A stretch of 32,932 nt of DNA, taken from contig JAWXBP010000189.1 in NCBI GenBank assembly GCA_034440135.1, forward strand, positions 1-32,932. The letters are read 5' to 3'. Within the stretch, counting starts at the first letter, position 1. Each line of letters begins with the position of its first letter. This document shows positions 7,300 through 14,968 of the stretch, piece by piece. This stretch comes from Planctomycetia bacterium. Lineage in GTDB: Bacteria; Planctomycetota; Planctomycetia; Pirellulales; JALHLM01. The notes below the pieces were generated by a model. It did no database searches and had not been told where the DNA came from. It worked only from the letters and a program-made list of their open reading frames with translations. The position numbers and the translations under genes are program-made.

Positions 7300-8796
7300 A
7301 TGGCCATTGCGGGGAACAATCCGCGTTCGAACGCCGCCAAAACGCGGGATCAGGGTGGCCCCGCGCGCAAATCCGGAGACGATTCGGCCAACGAGCACGA
7401 ACCGGACCTGCGCGAACAAGCGATCGAAAACGCGCCTCCCTGGCTGATCAGCGCCGTCGTCCACTTAGTGGCGATCATTCTACTCGGCCTTTCGTGGTAC
7501 GCCACGCGCGAACAGGCGCCGGTCGACCTCGACGTGGTTTGGTCGGAACAACTCGGCAGCCAGCTCGACGACCCGTCGATGTCCAAAGACCGCGACGGCC
7601 CGGTCGTGGAAGGAGTCGTACTATCCGGCGATGACGCAACCGTCGACGATCCCTTCGCCGCGCCGCCGCAGCTAGATGTCTCGCTGGACGGGAATTCGGT
7701 CAGCAGCCAACTCACGTCGCCGCAAATCGGCTTGGCGCTGAGCGGCCGCAGCCAAGGCATGCGCGAAGGCCTGATGCGCAAATACGGCGGCACCAAGCTC
7801 ACGGCCGACGCCGTCGATCTCGGACTCACTTGGCTCGCGCGGCAACAGCGCTCCGACGGAACCTGGAGCCTCACCGGTCCCTACACTGCCGGCGCCAAGG
7901 GCGAATGCATCGCCGCCGCCACCGCCATGGCCATGCTCGCCTTCCAAGGGGACGGCCACACGCATCAAACTGGCGAACACAAACAGGTGATGACCAAGGC
8001 CGTGGAAGCCCTCGTCGCCATGCAAGACGACGAAGGCAATTTCTGGCAAGGCGAGCGCGAGCACGATTGGCTCTACTCGCATTCGCAGGCCACGATTGCC
8101 ATCTGCGAACTCTACGGCATGACCAAAGACCCGGAGCTCAAAGAACCGGCGCAGCGGGCGATTAACTACCTCGTCGGTGCGCAACATGAACTCGGCGGCT
8201 GGCGCTATCGCCCGCGCAGCGACAGCGATACCTCCGTCACCGGCTGGGCGGTGATGGCCCTGCAAAGCGCGCTCATGGCCGGGCTCGACGTGCCGAGCCC
8301 CACGCTCAGCAAGATCTCGTCTTATCTCGACAAGGCCGAACGCGAGGGAGGCGTGAAGTACGCCTATCAGCCAGGCCACGATCCCGATCTCGTCATGACG
8401 GCCGAAGCGCTGCTCTGCCGGCAATATCTCGGCTGGCCGCAAACCGACGAGCGCCTCGTCGCCGGCGCGGACTACCTGCTCCGCAACCGCATCAACTACC
8501 ACGATCGCGACGTGTATTACTGGTACTACGCCACGCAGACCCTGCATCACATGGAAGGCAAGTATTGGGACGAATGGAACAATGTGATGCGCCAGGAAGT
8601 GCCCGCCAAACAAGTCCGCTCGGGCCGCGAAACCGGCAGTTGGGACCCCGACGGCGAGCACCCCGACAGATGGGCGAACACCCAACGCGGCGAAGGCGGC
8701 CGCCTCTACGTGACCTGCCTCTCGATCTACATGCTAGAAGTCTACTACCGGCATCTGCCGATCTACCGCACCCACGATGTGGTGCAATCGCAGTAA
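7300..8796 (+). CDS. Membrane-anchored terpenoid-cyclase-fold protein
   Basis: A 498-residue protein with a polar N-terminal cytoplasmic segment, one membrane helix (WLISAVVHLVAIILLGLSWYA, about 48-68), an acidic linker, and from about 165 an alpha/alpha-toroid domain of the squalene cyclase/prenyltransferase type. Repeats of that fold are visible as AVDLGLTWLARQQRSDGTWS, AVEALVAMQDDEGNFWQ and AINYLVGAQHELGGWRYRP. The DxDD motif of true squalene-hopene cyclases is not seen, so cyclisation of squalene is unlikely. Planctomycetes have many such proteins annotated by fold only. The domain would face the periplasm and might bind protein or polysaccharide. The 20-base leader carries an AACGAGGCGG ribosome site. 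Confidence 0.8.
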   Translation: MAIAGNNPRSNAAKTRDQGGPARKSGDDSANEHEPDLREQAIENAPPWLISAVVHLVAIILLGLSWYATREQAPVDLDVVWSEQLGSQLDDPSMSKDRDGPVVEGVVLSGDDATVDDPFAAPPQLDVSLDGNSVSSQLTSPQIGLALSGRSQGMREGLMRKYGGTKLTADAVDLGLTWLARQQRSDGTWSLTGPYTAGAKGECIAAATAMAMLAFQGDGHTHQTGEHKQVMTKAVEALVAMQDDEGNFWQGEREHDWLYSHSQATIAICELYGMTKDPELKEPAQRAINYLVGAQHELGGWRYRPRSDSDTSVTGWAVMALQSALMAGLDVPSPTLSKISSYLDKAEREGGVKYAYQPGHDPDLVMTAEALLCRQYLGWPQTDERLVAGADYLLRNRINYHDRDVYYWYYATQTLHHMEGKYWDEWNNVMRQEVPAKQVRSGRETGSWDPDGEHPDRWANTQRGEGGRLYVTCLSIYMLEVYYRHLPIYRTHDVVQSQ

Positions 8797-9074
8797 ACGC
8801 CTCAGCAGTCTCATCGCCACGGACTCGACCCCACCAGCGCGACGCGGCAGCGGGGGGAGTCCAAGCGGGATGCAGTGCAGTGCGATCACGTCGATATGAG
8901 GCGATCCTCCGGCACGGCTATCGCCTGAATTGGGAGCTACCCTTGAGCGGCCGCAGGCGTTGAATTGTCCGCTCAGCAGGAGATTCCTGCCGGACGGCGT
9001 ACGACGCATAGTCGCCGCAACGGCGGCTCGCGGCGCCCTTCGTCGCACCCATTCCTTACGCGAGGTTACCTTTC

Positions 9075-9590
9075 ATGCACACTTCCAAATGGATTCTGTC
9101 GGCCGCTCTGTTGCTCACGTTGTCACTGCCTTGCTGGGCGGCCCGCCCCATTGAATCCGCCGCAGACGAACAGGACGTCAAAGAGGCGAACCACCAGTTC
9201 TACTCCAGTCTGAACGCGATGTTTACGGGCGATGCGACGCCGATGAGCCAAGTCTGGTCGCATGCGGATGACGTGACGTACATGGGACCAACCGGCGGAA
9301 TCTTGGTCGGCTGGGAGCAGATTGGCGAAGTGTGGGAGTCGCAAGCCGCCTTGAAGCTCGGCGGAGAAGTGCTGCCCGAAGAAACGCACGTCATTCTTGG
9401 CAGCGAACTGTCGATCGTGCAGTGTCGCGAGGTAGGCCACAATCTGGATGCCCAGGGCAAGCCGCTGCAGGTGTCGATCCGGGCCACGAACATTTTCCGC
9501 AAGGAAGCTGGGGAGTGGAAGATGATCGGCCACCACACGGACGTGCTGCCGTTCTTGAATCAGGAGCCGTCAGCCGCATCGACCAAATAG
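9075..9590 (+). CDS. Secreted SnoaL-like (NTF2-fold) protein
   Basis: A 171-residue protein with a clean signal peptide (MHTSKWILSAALLLTLSLPC, cleavage probably after WAA near residue 23). The mature part follows the cystatin/NTF2-like SnoaL pattern: an N-terminal helix (DVKEANHQFYSSLNAMFTG), the strand VTYMGPTGGILVGWEQIGEVW, and a C-terminal sheet ending ATNIFRKEAGEWKMIGHHTD. Stand-alone secreted members often lack known substrates; some are enzymes and some only bind ligands. The ATG has GAGG ten bases ahead. It is preceded by a 278-base spacer with no gene, so it is probably its own unit. Confidence 0.8.
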   Translation: MHTSKWILSAALLLTLSLPCWAARPIESAADEQDVKEANHQFYSSLNAMFTGDATPMSQVWSHADDVTYMGPTGGILVGWEQIGEVWESQAALKLGGEVLPEETHVILGSELSIVQCREVGHNLDAQGKPLQVSIRATNIFRKEAGEWKMIGHHTDVLPFLNQEPSAASTK

Positions 9591-9620
9591 TCAGGCGGAA
9601 ATGCCGTCACGCACAGAAAA

Positions 9621-9650
9621 GCGTGGGCCGCACCAGTTTGCGGCCCACGC
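9621..9650. terminator. Strong hairpin after the SnoaL-like gene
   Basis: GCGTGGGCCGCA (9621-9632) and TGCGGCCCACGC (9639-9650) form a perfect 12-bp stem with a 6-base loop, 31 bases past the stop codon. The rightward strand has no T-run after it; the leftward strand has TTTT. It may still stop or stabilise the SnoaL-like transcript. Confidence 0.55.
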
Positions 9651-9774
9651 GATTCATGGGCCGCAAAGTAAATGCACCCCGCGCGCGAGGTGCAATGCGT
9701 ATCGGAACAAAGGCCGCCAAAAAAGCGCCCAGCCCCGCGTTTCGAATCCAGTTCCTCCGGTAACGCCCAGCCGC

Positions 9775-9805
9775 TTGCCCAGCCGGGGGGCAGGCATCAT
9801 ATTAT
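9775..9805 (+). promoter_or_regulatory. Possible promoter of clpV
   Basis: TTGCCC (9775-9780) and TATTAT (9800-9805) are separated by 19 bases, wider than ideal. The -10 box matches at five of six positions and stands out in GC-rich DNA. A start near 9812 would leave about 55 bases before the clpV ATG. Confidence 0.25.
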
Positions 9806-9866
9806 CCCTGCGCCGCGGTGTTCGCGGTTCTTCGGTTCCTTTGCGCTCGAGCGGATAACCCATCTC

Positions 9867-12551
9867 ATGGCCTCGCTGAATCTCAAGTCGCTGGTTGGAA
9901 AGCTCAACCAAACCTGCCGTCGGGCGCTCGAAAGCTCGGCGGGGCTGTGTCTTTCGCGGACCAATTACAACGTCGAAGTCGAGCACTGGTTCATGAAGTT
10001 GCTCGAACCGGCAGACACCGACCTCCCACGCATTCTCCGCCATTACGAAATCGACCCCGCCCGGCTCAACCGCGAGATGACCAAGGTCCTCGACGGCCTC
10101 AAAACCGGCAACGCCCGGGCGCCGGAGCTGTCGCCCGAGATCGTCGACCTGATGCGCGAAGCCTGGGTGCTGGCAAGCCTGAAATACGGCGCCGGCCAGA
10201 TCCGCTCCGGAGCCTTGCTGACGGCACTCCTGACCGACAAGACCCTGTCGAGCCGCGTACGGACGCTCGTGCCCGAACTGGCGAAGATTCCGGCCGCGCA
10301 ACTGGAAAACGACCTTCCCGCCCTGGTCGCCGGAAGCGCCGAAGAACAGCAAACCGCGGTTGCCGGTGGTTCTGGCGATGCGCCGGCTTCTCCCGGACAG
10401 CCTGGCGCGCCGATGCCTAGTTCGCAGACGCCGTCGCTGGATCAATTCACGACCGATCTCACCGCGCAGGCCCGCGCCGGCAAGATCGACCCGGTGCTGG
10501 GGCGCGATCCGGAAATCCGCCAGATCATCGACATCCTCACCCGCCGTCGCCAGAACAACCCGATCCTCACCGGCGAGGCCGGGGTCGGCAAAACGGCCGT
10601 CGTCGAAGGCTTCGCCCTCCGCATCGCGGCCGGCGACGTGCCAGATCCGCTGAAAGGCGTCGCGCTCAAGACGCTCGACCTCGGCCTGTTACAAGCCGGC
10701 GCCGGGGTAAAGGGTGAATTCGAAAACCGCTTGAAGAGCGTGATCGACGAGGTGAAGAAATCGCCGAAACCGATCATCTTGTTCATCGACGAGGCGCACA
10801 CAATGATCGGCGCTGGTGGCGCCGCCGGTCAGAACGACGCCGCCAACCTGCTCAAGCCAGCGCTCGCCCGCGGCGAGTTGCGCACGATCGCCGCCACGAC
10901 CTGGGCGGAATACAAGAAATACTTCGAAAAGGACCCGGCACTGGCGCGGCGCTTTCAAGTCGTCAAAGTCGAAGAACCGATCGAAGCTGCTGCGATCGAG
11001 ATGATGCGCGGCTTCGTCCACGCGCTCGAAAAACATTACAACGTGCGCGTGCTCGACGCGGCCGTGGTTGACGCGGTCAAGCTGTCCCACCGTTACATCT
11101 CCGGCCGCCAACTGCCGGATAAATCGGTGAGCCTGCTCGACACCGCGTGCAGCCGCGTGGCGATTCGCCAGAGCGCGACGCCGCCGCTGGTCGAGGACAA
11201 CATCCGCCGTATCGCCGCGCTGGCGACGACGATCGACATCCTCGAACGCGAAAATGAAACCGACGGCGGCCACGACGATCGGCTGACCGAACTGCGCGAC
11301 GAGAAGAAAACCTCTGAGGCGTCGCTGACCGCGCTCGAGGAACGCTGGACCAAAGAAAAGGAGTTGGTCGGCAAAATTCGCGAGATCCGCGCTCAGTTGG
11401 AAAAACGCCCCGCGAACGGCGAACCGGTCGATCCGAAAACCACCCTCACGCCCGAACAGCGAGTCAAGATGCGGGCGGAACTGGATGGGCTCACCGAAGA
11501 GTTGGAAAAACTCCAAGGCGAAGAACCGTTGATGCAAGTTTGCGTCGACAGCCAGGCCATTGCCGACGTCGTCTCCAGTTGGACCGGCGTCCCGGTCGGC
11601 CGAATGATGTCCGACGAGATTCAAACCGTGTTGAATCTCAAGCAAAAGCTGGAAGAGCGGATCGTCGGGCAATCCCACGCCTTGGAAGCGATTGCCGAAG
11701 CGATTCGCACCTCACGTGCCGGCATGACCGACCCGCGCCGCCCGATCGGCGTGTTCATGCTCGTCGGCCCGAGCGGCGTCGGAAAAACAGAAACGGCGAT
11801 CGCATTGTCCGACTTGCTCTATGGCGGCGAACAGAACATGACCGTCATCAACATGTCGGAGTTCAAGGAAGAGCACAAAGTCTCGCTGCTGATGGGTTCG
11901 CCTCCGGGCTACGTCGGTTACGGCGAAGGCGGCGTGCTCACCGAAGCGGTCCGACGTCGGCCATACAGCGTGCTGCTCCTGGACGAGCTGGAAAAATCGC
12001 ACCCCGGCGTGCAGGAAATCTTCTATCAGGTGTTCGACAAGGGCACGCTCCGCGACGGCGAAGGGCGCGACATCGACTTCAAGAACACGGTCATCTTGAT
12101 GACTTCAAATGCCGCCAGCGACACCGTGATGCGGCTCTGCGCCGATCCGGACACGTTCCCGGACGCCGCGGCGCTGAAGCTCGCGCTGCAGCCGGAGTTG
12201 CTCAAGGTCTTCAAGCCGGCATTCTTGGGGCGTCTCAACGTCGTCCCCTATTTCCCGCTGGGCGACGAAGTCTTGAAGAACATCATCAAGCTCAAGCTGG
12301 GCCTTGTCAGCCGGCGGGTGAAAGAGAACTACAAGGCCACCTTCGAATATGCGCCGGAAGTCGTGACGACGATCGCCTCGCGCTGCACCGAAGTGGAAAC
12401 CGGCGCCCGCAACATCGACCACATCATCAACCACACGCTCCTGCCGGAAATGTCATCCGAATTCCTCTCCCGCATGGCAGAAGGCAAGACCATCGCCAGC
12501 GTGAAAGTGAACGTCGATACGGACGGCAAGTTCGCGTATGAGATCGTGTAG
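9867..12551 (+). CDS. clpV: ClpV (TssH), type VI secretion AAA+ ATPase
   Basis: A Clp/HSP100 unfoldase that dismantles the contracted TssB/TssC sheath so it can be reused. The 894-residue protein begins with the ClpV-type N-domain (SLVGKLNQTCRRALESSAGL ... NYNVEVEHWF, about 7-42) rather than a ClpB or ClpA one. Two ATPase modules follow: Walker A GEAGVGKT (236-243) with FIDEAH, and GPSGVGKT (634-641) with LLLDELEKSHP. A coiled middle segment (about 455-550) is rich in Glu and Lys, and a Pro/Ser/Gln linker lies at 160-190. The frame is open upstream to 9672, but the ATG at 9867 gives the family N-terminus; its ribosome site is weak. hcp follows after a repeat-filled spacer. No sheath, baseplate or membrane component is in the window. 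Confidence 0.9.
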   Translation: MASLNLKSLVGKLNQTCRRALESSAGLCLSRTNYNVEVEHWFMKLLEPADTDLPRILRHYEIDPARLNREMTKVLDGLKTGNARAPELSPEIVDLMREAWVLASLKYGAGQIRSGALLTALLTDKTLSSRVRTLVPELAKIPAAQLENDLPALVAGSAEEQQTAVAGGSGDAPASPGQPGAPMPSSQTPSLDQFTTDLTAQARAGKIDPVLGRDPEIRQIIDILTRRRQNNPILTGEAGVGKTAVVEGFALRIAAGDVPDPLKGVALKTLDLGLLQAGAGVKGEFENRLKSVIDEVKKSPKPIILFIDEAHTMIGAGGAAGQNDAANLLKPALARGELRTIAATTWAEYKKYFEKDPALARRFQVVKVEEPIEAAAIEMMRGFVHALEKHYNVRVLDAAVVDAVKLSHRYISGRQLPDKSVSLLDTACSRVAIRQSATPPLVEDNIRRIAALATTIDILERENETDGGHDDRLTELRDEKKTSEASLTALEERWTKEKELVGKIREIRAQLEKRPANGEPVDPKTTLTPEQRVKMRAELDGLTEELEKLQGEEPLMQVCVDSQAIADVVSSWTGVPVGRMMSDEIQTVLNLKQKLEERIVGQSHALEAIAEAIRTSRAGMTDPRRPIGVFMLVGPSGVGKTETAIALSDLLYGGEQNMTVINMSEFKEEHKVSLLMGSPPGYVGYGEGGVLTEAVRRRPYSVLLLDELEKSHPGVQEIFYQVFDKGTLRDGEGRDIDFKNTVILMTSNAASDTVMRLCADPDTFPDAAALKLALQPELLKVFKPAFLGRLNVVPYFPLGDEVLKNIIKLKLGLVSRRVKENYKATFEYAPEVVTTIASRCTEVETGARNIDHIINHTLLPEMSSEFLSRMAEGKTIASVKVNVDTDGKFAYEIV

Positions 12552-12710
12552 AGGAAGTAGGTGAAGGTAGGTGGAGTAGTTAGTAGGTGAAGTAGTTCGC
12601 ATTCACGGCCTACTCCGCCTACTAACTACTTCACCTACTACCTACTTCATCTACTACCTACTTCACCTACTACCTACTTCACCTACTACCTACTTCACCT
12701 ACTACCTCTC
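12552..12710. repeat. GTGAAGTAG-family array with hairpin, clpV-hcp spacer
   Basis: The whole spacer between clpV and hcp is repeat. A left part in the GTAGGTGGAGTAG orientation (12571-12595) is mirrored by 12610-12634: 22 of 25 positions are complementary and two of the other three would be G-U pairs in RNA. From 12626 to 12705 the 16-base unit CTACTTCACCTACTAC runs in tandem five times (one unit has a single change), after a degenerate unit at 12610-12625. The array starts within a few bases of the clpV stop and ends ten bases before the hcp ATG, leaving only CTCTCCCTCC as leader, so hcp has no normal ribosome-binding site. Confidence 0.85.
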
Positions 12711-12715
12711 CCTCC

Positions 12716-13198
12716 ATGCCCTCCTTCGTCCAATTCCCCGAGATTCCTTCCTGGGCGGACGATCCGCAACGCGGTTGGATTCCCGTTAAGAGCATCAGCC
12801 AGAACGTGACGCTGGAAATCACGAAGTTCGAGAAAGGGCGCGCGCGCCAAACGAATCGGGCCGAAGTGAACGAGCTGGAATTCAAGAAGATCTTCGACCG
12901 CTCGTCGATGTTTCTCTATGCCTTCGTCAGCGAGGGGCACCTGCTCTCGGCGGTGAACTTCGCCTTCACTCGCGAAGACGAGAAGGAAGTCTATCTGAAA
13001 TGCGAGTTGAAAAACGTCTACATCGCCGAGCACGGCGTTGAAGTCGACGACGGTTCGGACCCGGAAGAGTCGTTCAAACTGAACTTCGAGTCGATTGACT
13101 GGAAGTTCCGCCCCAAGAACAAGGCCGGTAAGCTCGGCGATTGGCTCCACGTGGCCTTCAACCGCCAAGACCACTCAGTGACAACACGCCCCGGGTAG
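12716..13198 (+). CDS. hcp: Hcp-family type VI secretion tube protein
   Basis: Hcp (TssD) forms hexameric rings that stack into the inner tube of the type VI apparatus and are shot out with effectors. The 160-residue product fits the Hcp size and beta-barrel plan: an early strand with GWIPVKSISQNVTLEITK, the segment TNRAEVNELEFKKIFDRSS where Hcp proteins have their conserved TKxxD..SP-like stretch, the long strands VYLKCELKNVYIAEHGVEV, then ESFKLNFESIDWKFRP with a typical C-terminal KLGDW. The match is from family pattern memory; the sequence is divergent. It lies directly after clpV, which supports the call. The ATG at 12716 follows a repeat array and a pyrimidine stretch, so translation may depend on coupling or structure. 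Confidence 0.75.
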   Translation: MPSFVQFPEIPSWADDPQRGWIPVKSISQNVTLEITKFEKGRARQTNRAEVNELEFKKIFDRSSMFLYAFVSEGHLLSAVNFAFTREDEKEVYLKCELKNVYIAEHGVEVDDGSDPEESFKLNFESIDWKFRPKNKAGKLGDWLHVAFNRQDHSVTTRPG

Positions 13199-13258
13199 TG
13201 TGAGCTTCATCGCACACGCGACGACGTATTATCGCATCGATTCGCGGCCCATCGAAGC

Positions 13259-14689
13259 CTACCAGCTCAGTTCGAAGCCCAGCGTGCCGCCTTGAATGAG
13301 GACGAAGCTGGAGTTGATCAGATGCGCCGGCACGTTGGTGTTGTACGTCATCTGCTCCGGCGCCAGCGACATGCCGCCGAGCCAGTAGAAGTCGTATCCC
13401 GCGTGCAACGTCAGCCGGTCGGTCATGCGATAGTTCATGATTAAGCCCAACTCGCCGATCACGCCCGCGTCCTGCTCGTTGATGCTCAGCGAACGCGGCG
13501 AGATATCGGCCACCGCGTTGGAAGTCGTCTCGGCGGCCAGGAACGCATGTACTTCTTGCGAGTTGACACAGGCGGCGGCGCCGCCGCGAACGCCCATCGA
13601 GTAGCGCCACGTCTGGTACATCAATTCGCCTTTGAGTTGCGCACCGACCATGTTGTTGCGATCGGTGATGCGATATTCGCCGTTGGCGCGGTTGGCGCCG
13701 GTCGTGGTCTCGCTGTGAAAGACGAAGGCGTCGTCAAACGAAACGTACCGCACGCCAAAGCCCAGCGCCGGCCGCCAGCCGGGATACGCTTCGCGCCGCC
13801 ATACGCCCGTCGGCGCGTACACCAGGCGGTCGCGCTCCAGGCGGCGGCGGATCATGTAGTTAAGTTCGAAGCTTTGCATGTCCGACGTAGTATCGACGGT
13901 GTAGCGGTCCGCTTGGTCGAAGGGCGTCGACGGGCCGTTGACGTCGAAGCCGCTGACCAGCGGCGTGCCGCCCGCGCGATCCAGCACCCAGTTTTCGTTC
14001 CAGTCGTTCGTCCCGACGTAGGTGAACTCCAACGAATGGTCGCGTTGCTTGGCGTCGACCCACAGGCCGCGACCGATCGTGGCGCGGCCGGCTGCTTCGA
14101 ACGAATAGTCGAAGTCCTCCGTGCCGAAGATCGGCACGAAGAACAATTGACCGCTCGACGCGACCGTATTGAACGCGTAGTTCACGCGGTCGGTGCGCGA
14201 ACGGGTGTACATACCGAAGCTGAAGTCCGCGTACCAGTCGCGCGGCCCCGAGTATTGCGAGATGGCGCCCTTCGAGAAATCGTTCGGCGGCATCGTCATC
14301 GCCGCCTCATATTCATCCATCGCCACCTGGGGCGCGAACGGCTCGTACAGTTCCTCCTCGGGCTCCGGCTGACGGAGCGTCATCGGAGGGGCCGCCGGCG
14401 CGGTTGCGCCGCCAGTCGATGGCGGCATGTCGTCCGGCATCGCTTGATCGAACGGCATGACGGGATCGGCGATTGGCGCCGACTGATCGAACTCGTCGTA
14501 GGGCTGATCGGTGCCTGGCGGCACTTCCGGTCCGCTCGGCGTAGGAGTCTCCTGCCGCATGGTCCGCGCCAACCGCGGCCTGCCCGGCGGCGCCTTCTTC
14601 ACGGTGCGTCCCCTTGTGGATTGCCCGGCAGCCGGCGCCGCCGCCAAGGTTACCGCGACAGCCAGCCAAATCAGCGCGCAACGTACCAT
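13259..14689 (-). CDS. BBP7-type outer-membrane beta-barrel protein
   Basis: A 476-residue secreted protein. From the ATG at 14689 it has a good signal peptide (MVRCALIWLAVAVTLAAAPA, cleavage near AAGQS), a Pro/Glu-rich low-complexity stretch (about 30-130), then a C-terminal half of alternating strands with many aromatic residues: WYADFSFGMYTRSRTDRVNY, FDYSFEAAGRATIGRGLW, SFELNYMIRRRL, YPGWRPALGFGVRYVSFDD, and a last strand ending GGTLGFELSW with terminal aromatic, the usual outer-membrane barrel signal. The pattern matches the planctomycete BBP7 family (DUF1551). Function is unknown; a porin-like or surface role is likely. An upstream in-frame start at 14740 would put 17 charged residues before the signal peptide and is rejected. 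Confidence 0.75.
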   Translation of the reverse strand: MVRCALIWLAVAVTLAAAPAAGQSTRGRTVKKAPPGRPRLARTMRQETPTPSGPEVPPGTDQPYDEFDQSAPIADPVMPFDQAMPDDMPPSTGGATAPAAPPMTLRQPEPEEELYEPFAPQVAMDEYEAAMTMPPNDFSKGAISQYSGPRDWYADFSFGMYTRSRTDRVNYAFNTVASSGQLFFVPIFGTEDFDYSFEAAGRATIGRGLWVDAKQRDHSLEFTYVGTNDWNENWVLDRAGGTPLVSGFDVNGPSTPFDQADRYTVDTTSDMQSFELNYMIRRRLERDRLVYAPTGVWRREAYPGWRPALGFGVRYVSFDDAFVFHSETTTGANRANGEYRITDRNNMVGAQLKGELMYQTWRYSMGVRGGAAACVNSQEVHAFLAAETTSNAVADISPRSLSINEQDAGVIGELGLIMNYRMTDRLTLHAGYDFYWLGGMSLAPEQMTYNTNVPAHLINSSFVLIQGGTLGFELSW

Positions 14690-14968
14690 GCTGTGTTCCA
14701 AGGGGCGCTTTCCCAGTCGCGGGGGACGGTGGACAACCATGACCGGTAGCTCTGCTCAACGAGGAGACGGAATTTTGTCAGAGGGTTAATCGACCTCCCC
14801 GAATCGCTACAGTAGGAATATCCGCCAAATTCTGGGAAATCGGAAATCTCAGCCCGCTTTACCCAAAACAACTGGAGGTTTGGGGATGCGTCGGACGAAG
14901 CTACGTCGTTGAGCGAAGCGCCGGAAACTGCGCAGTTTGAGCGCTGGGCGATAGAGAGAAAAGGACCG

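Noticed and set aside
7672-8685. 337-codon leftward frame
   Set aside because: Shadow of the cyclase-fold gene; His/Val-rich text typical of reverse reading.
9672-9866. Upstream extension of clpV by 65 codons
   Set aside because: The extra text is Arg/Pro/Ser-rich and lies over the promoter candidate; the ClpV N-domain begins at 9867.
10689-11678. 329-codon leftward frame inside clpV
   Set aside because: Antisense shadow; clpV motifs are complete in the sense frame.
12626-12705. CRISPR array
   Set aside because: Units are 16 bases in direct contact, without unique spacers or cas genes; it is a tandem repeat.
13547-14749. 400-codon rightward frame over the beta-barrel gene
   Set aside because: Reverse of the barrel gene; no signal or motifs, whereas the leftward frame has a signal peptide and barrel strands.
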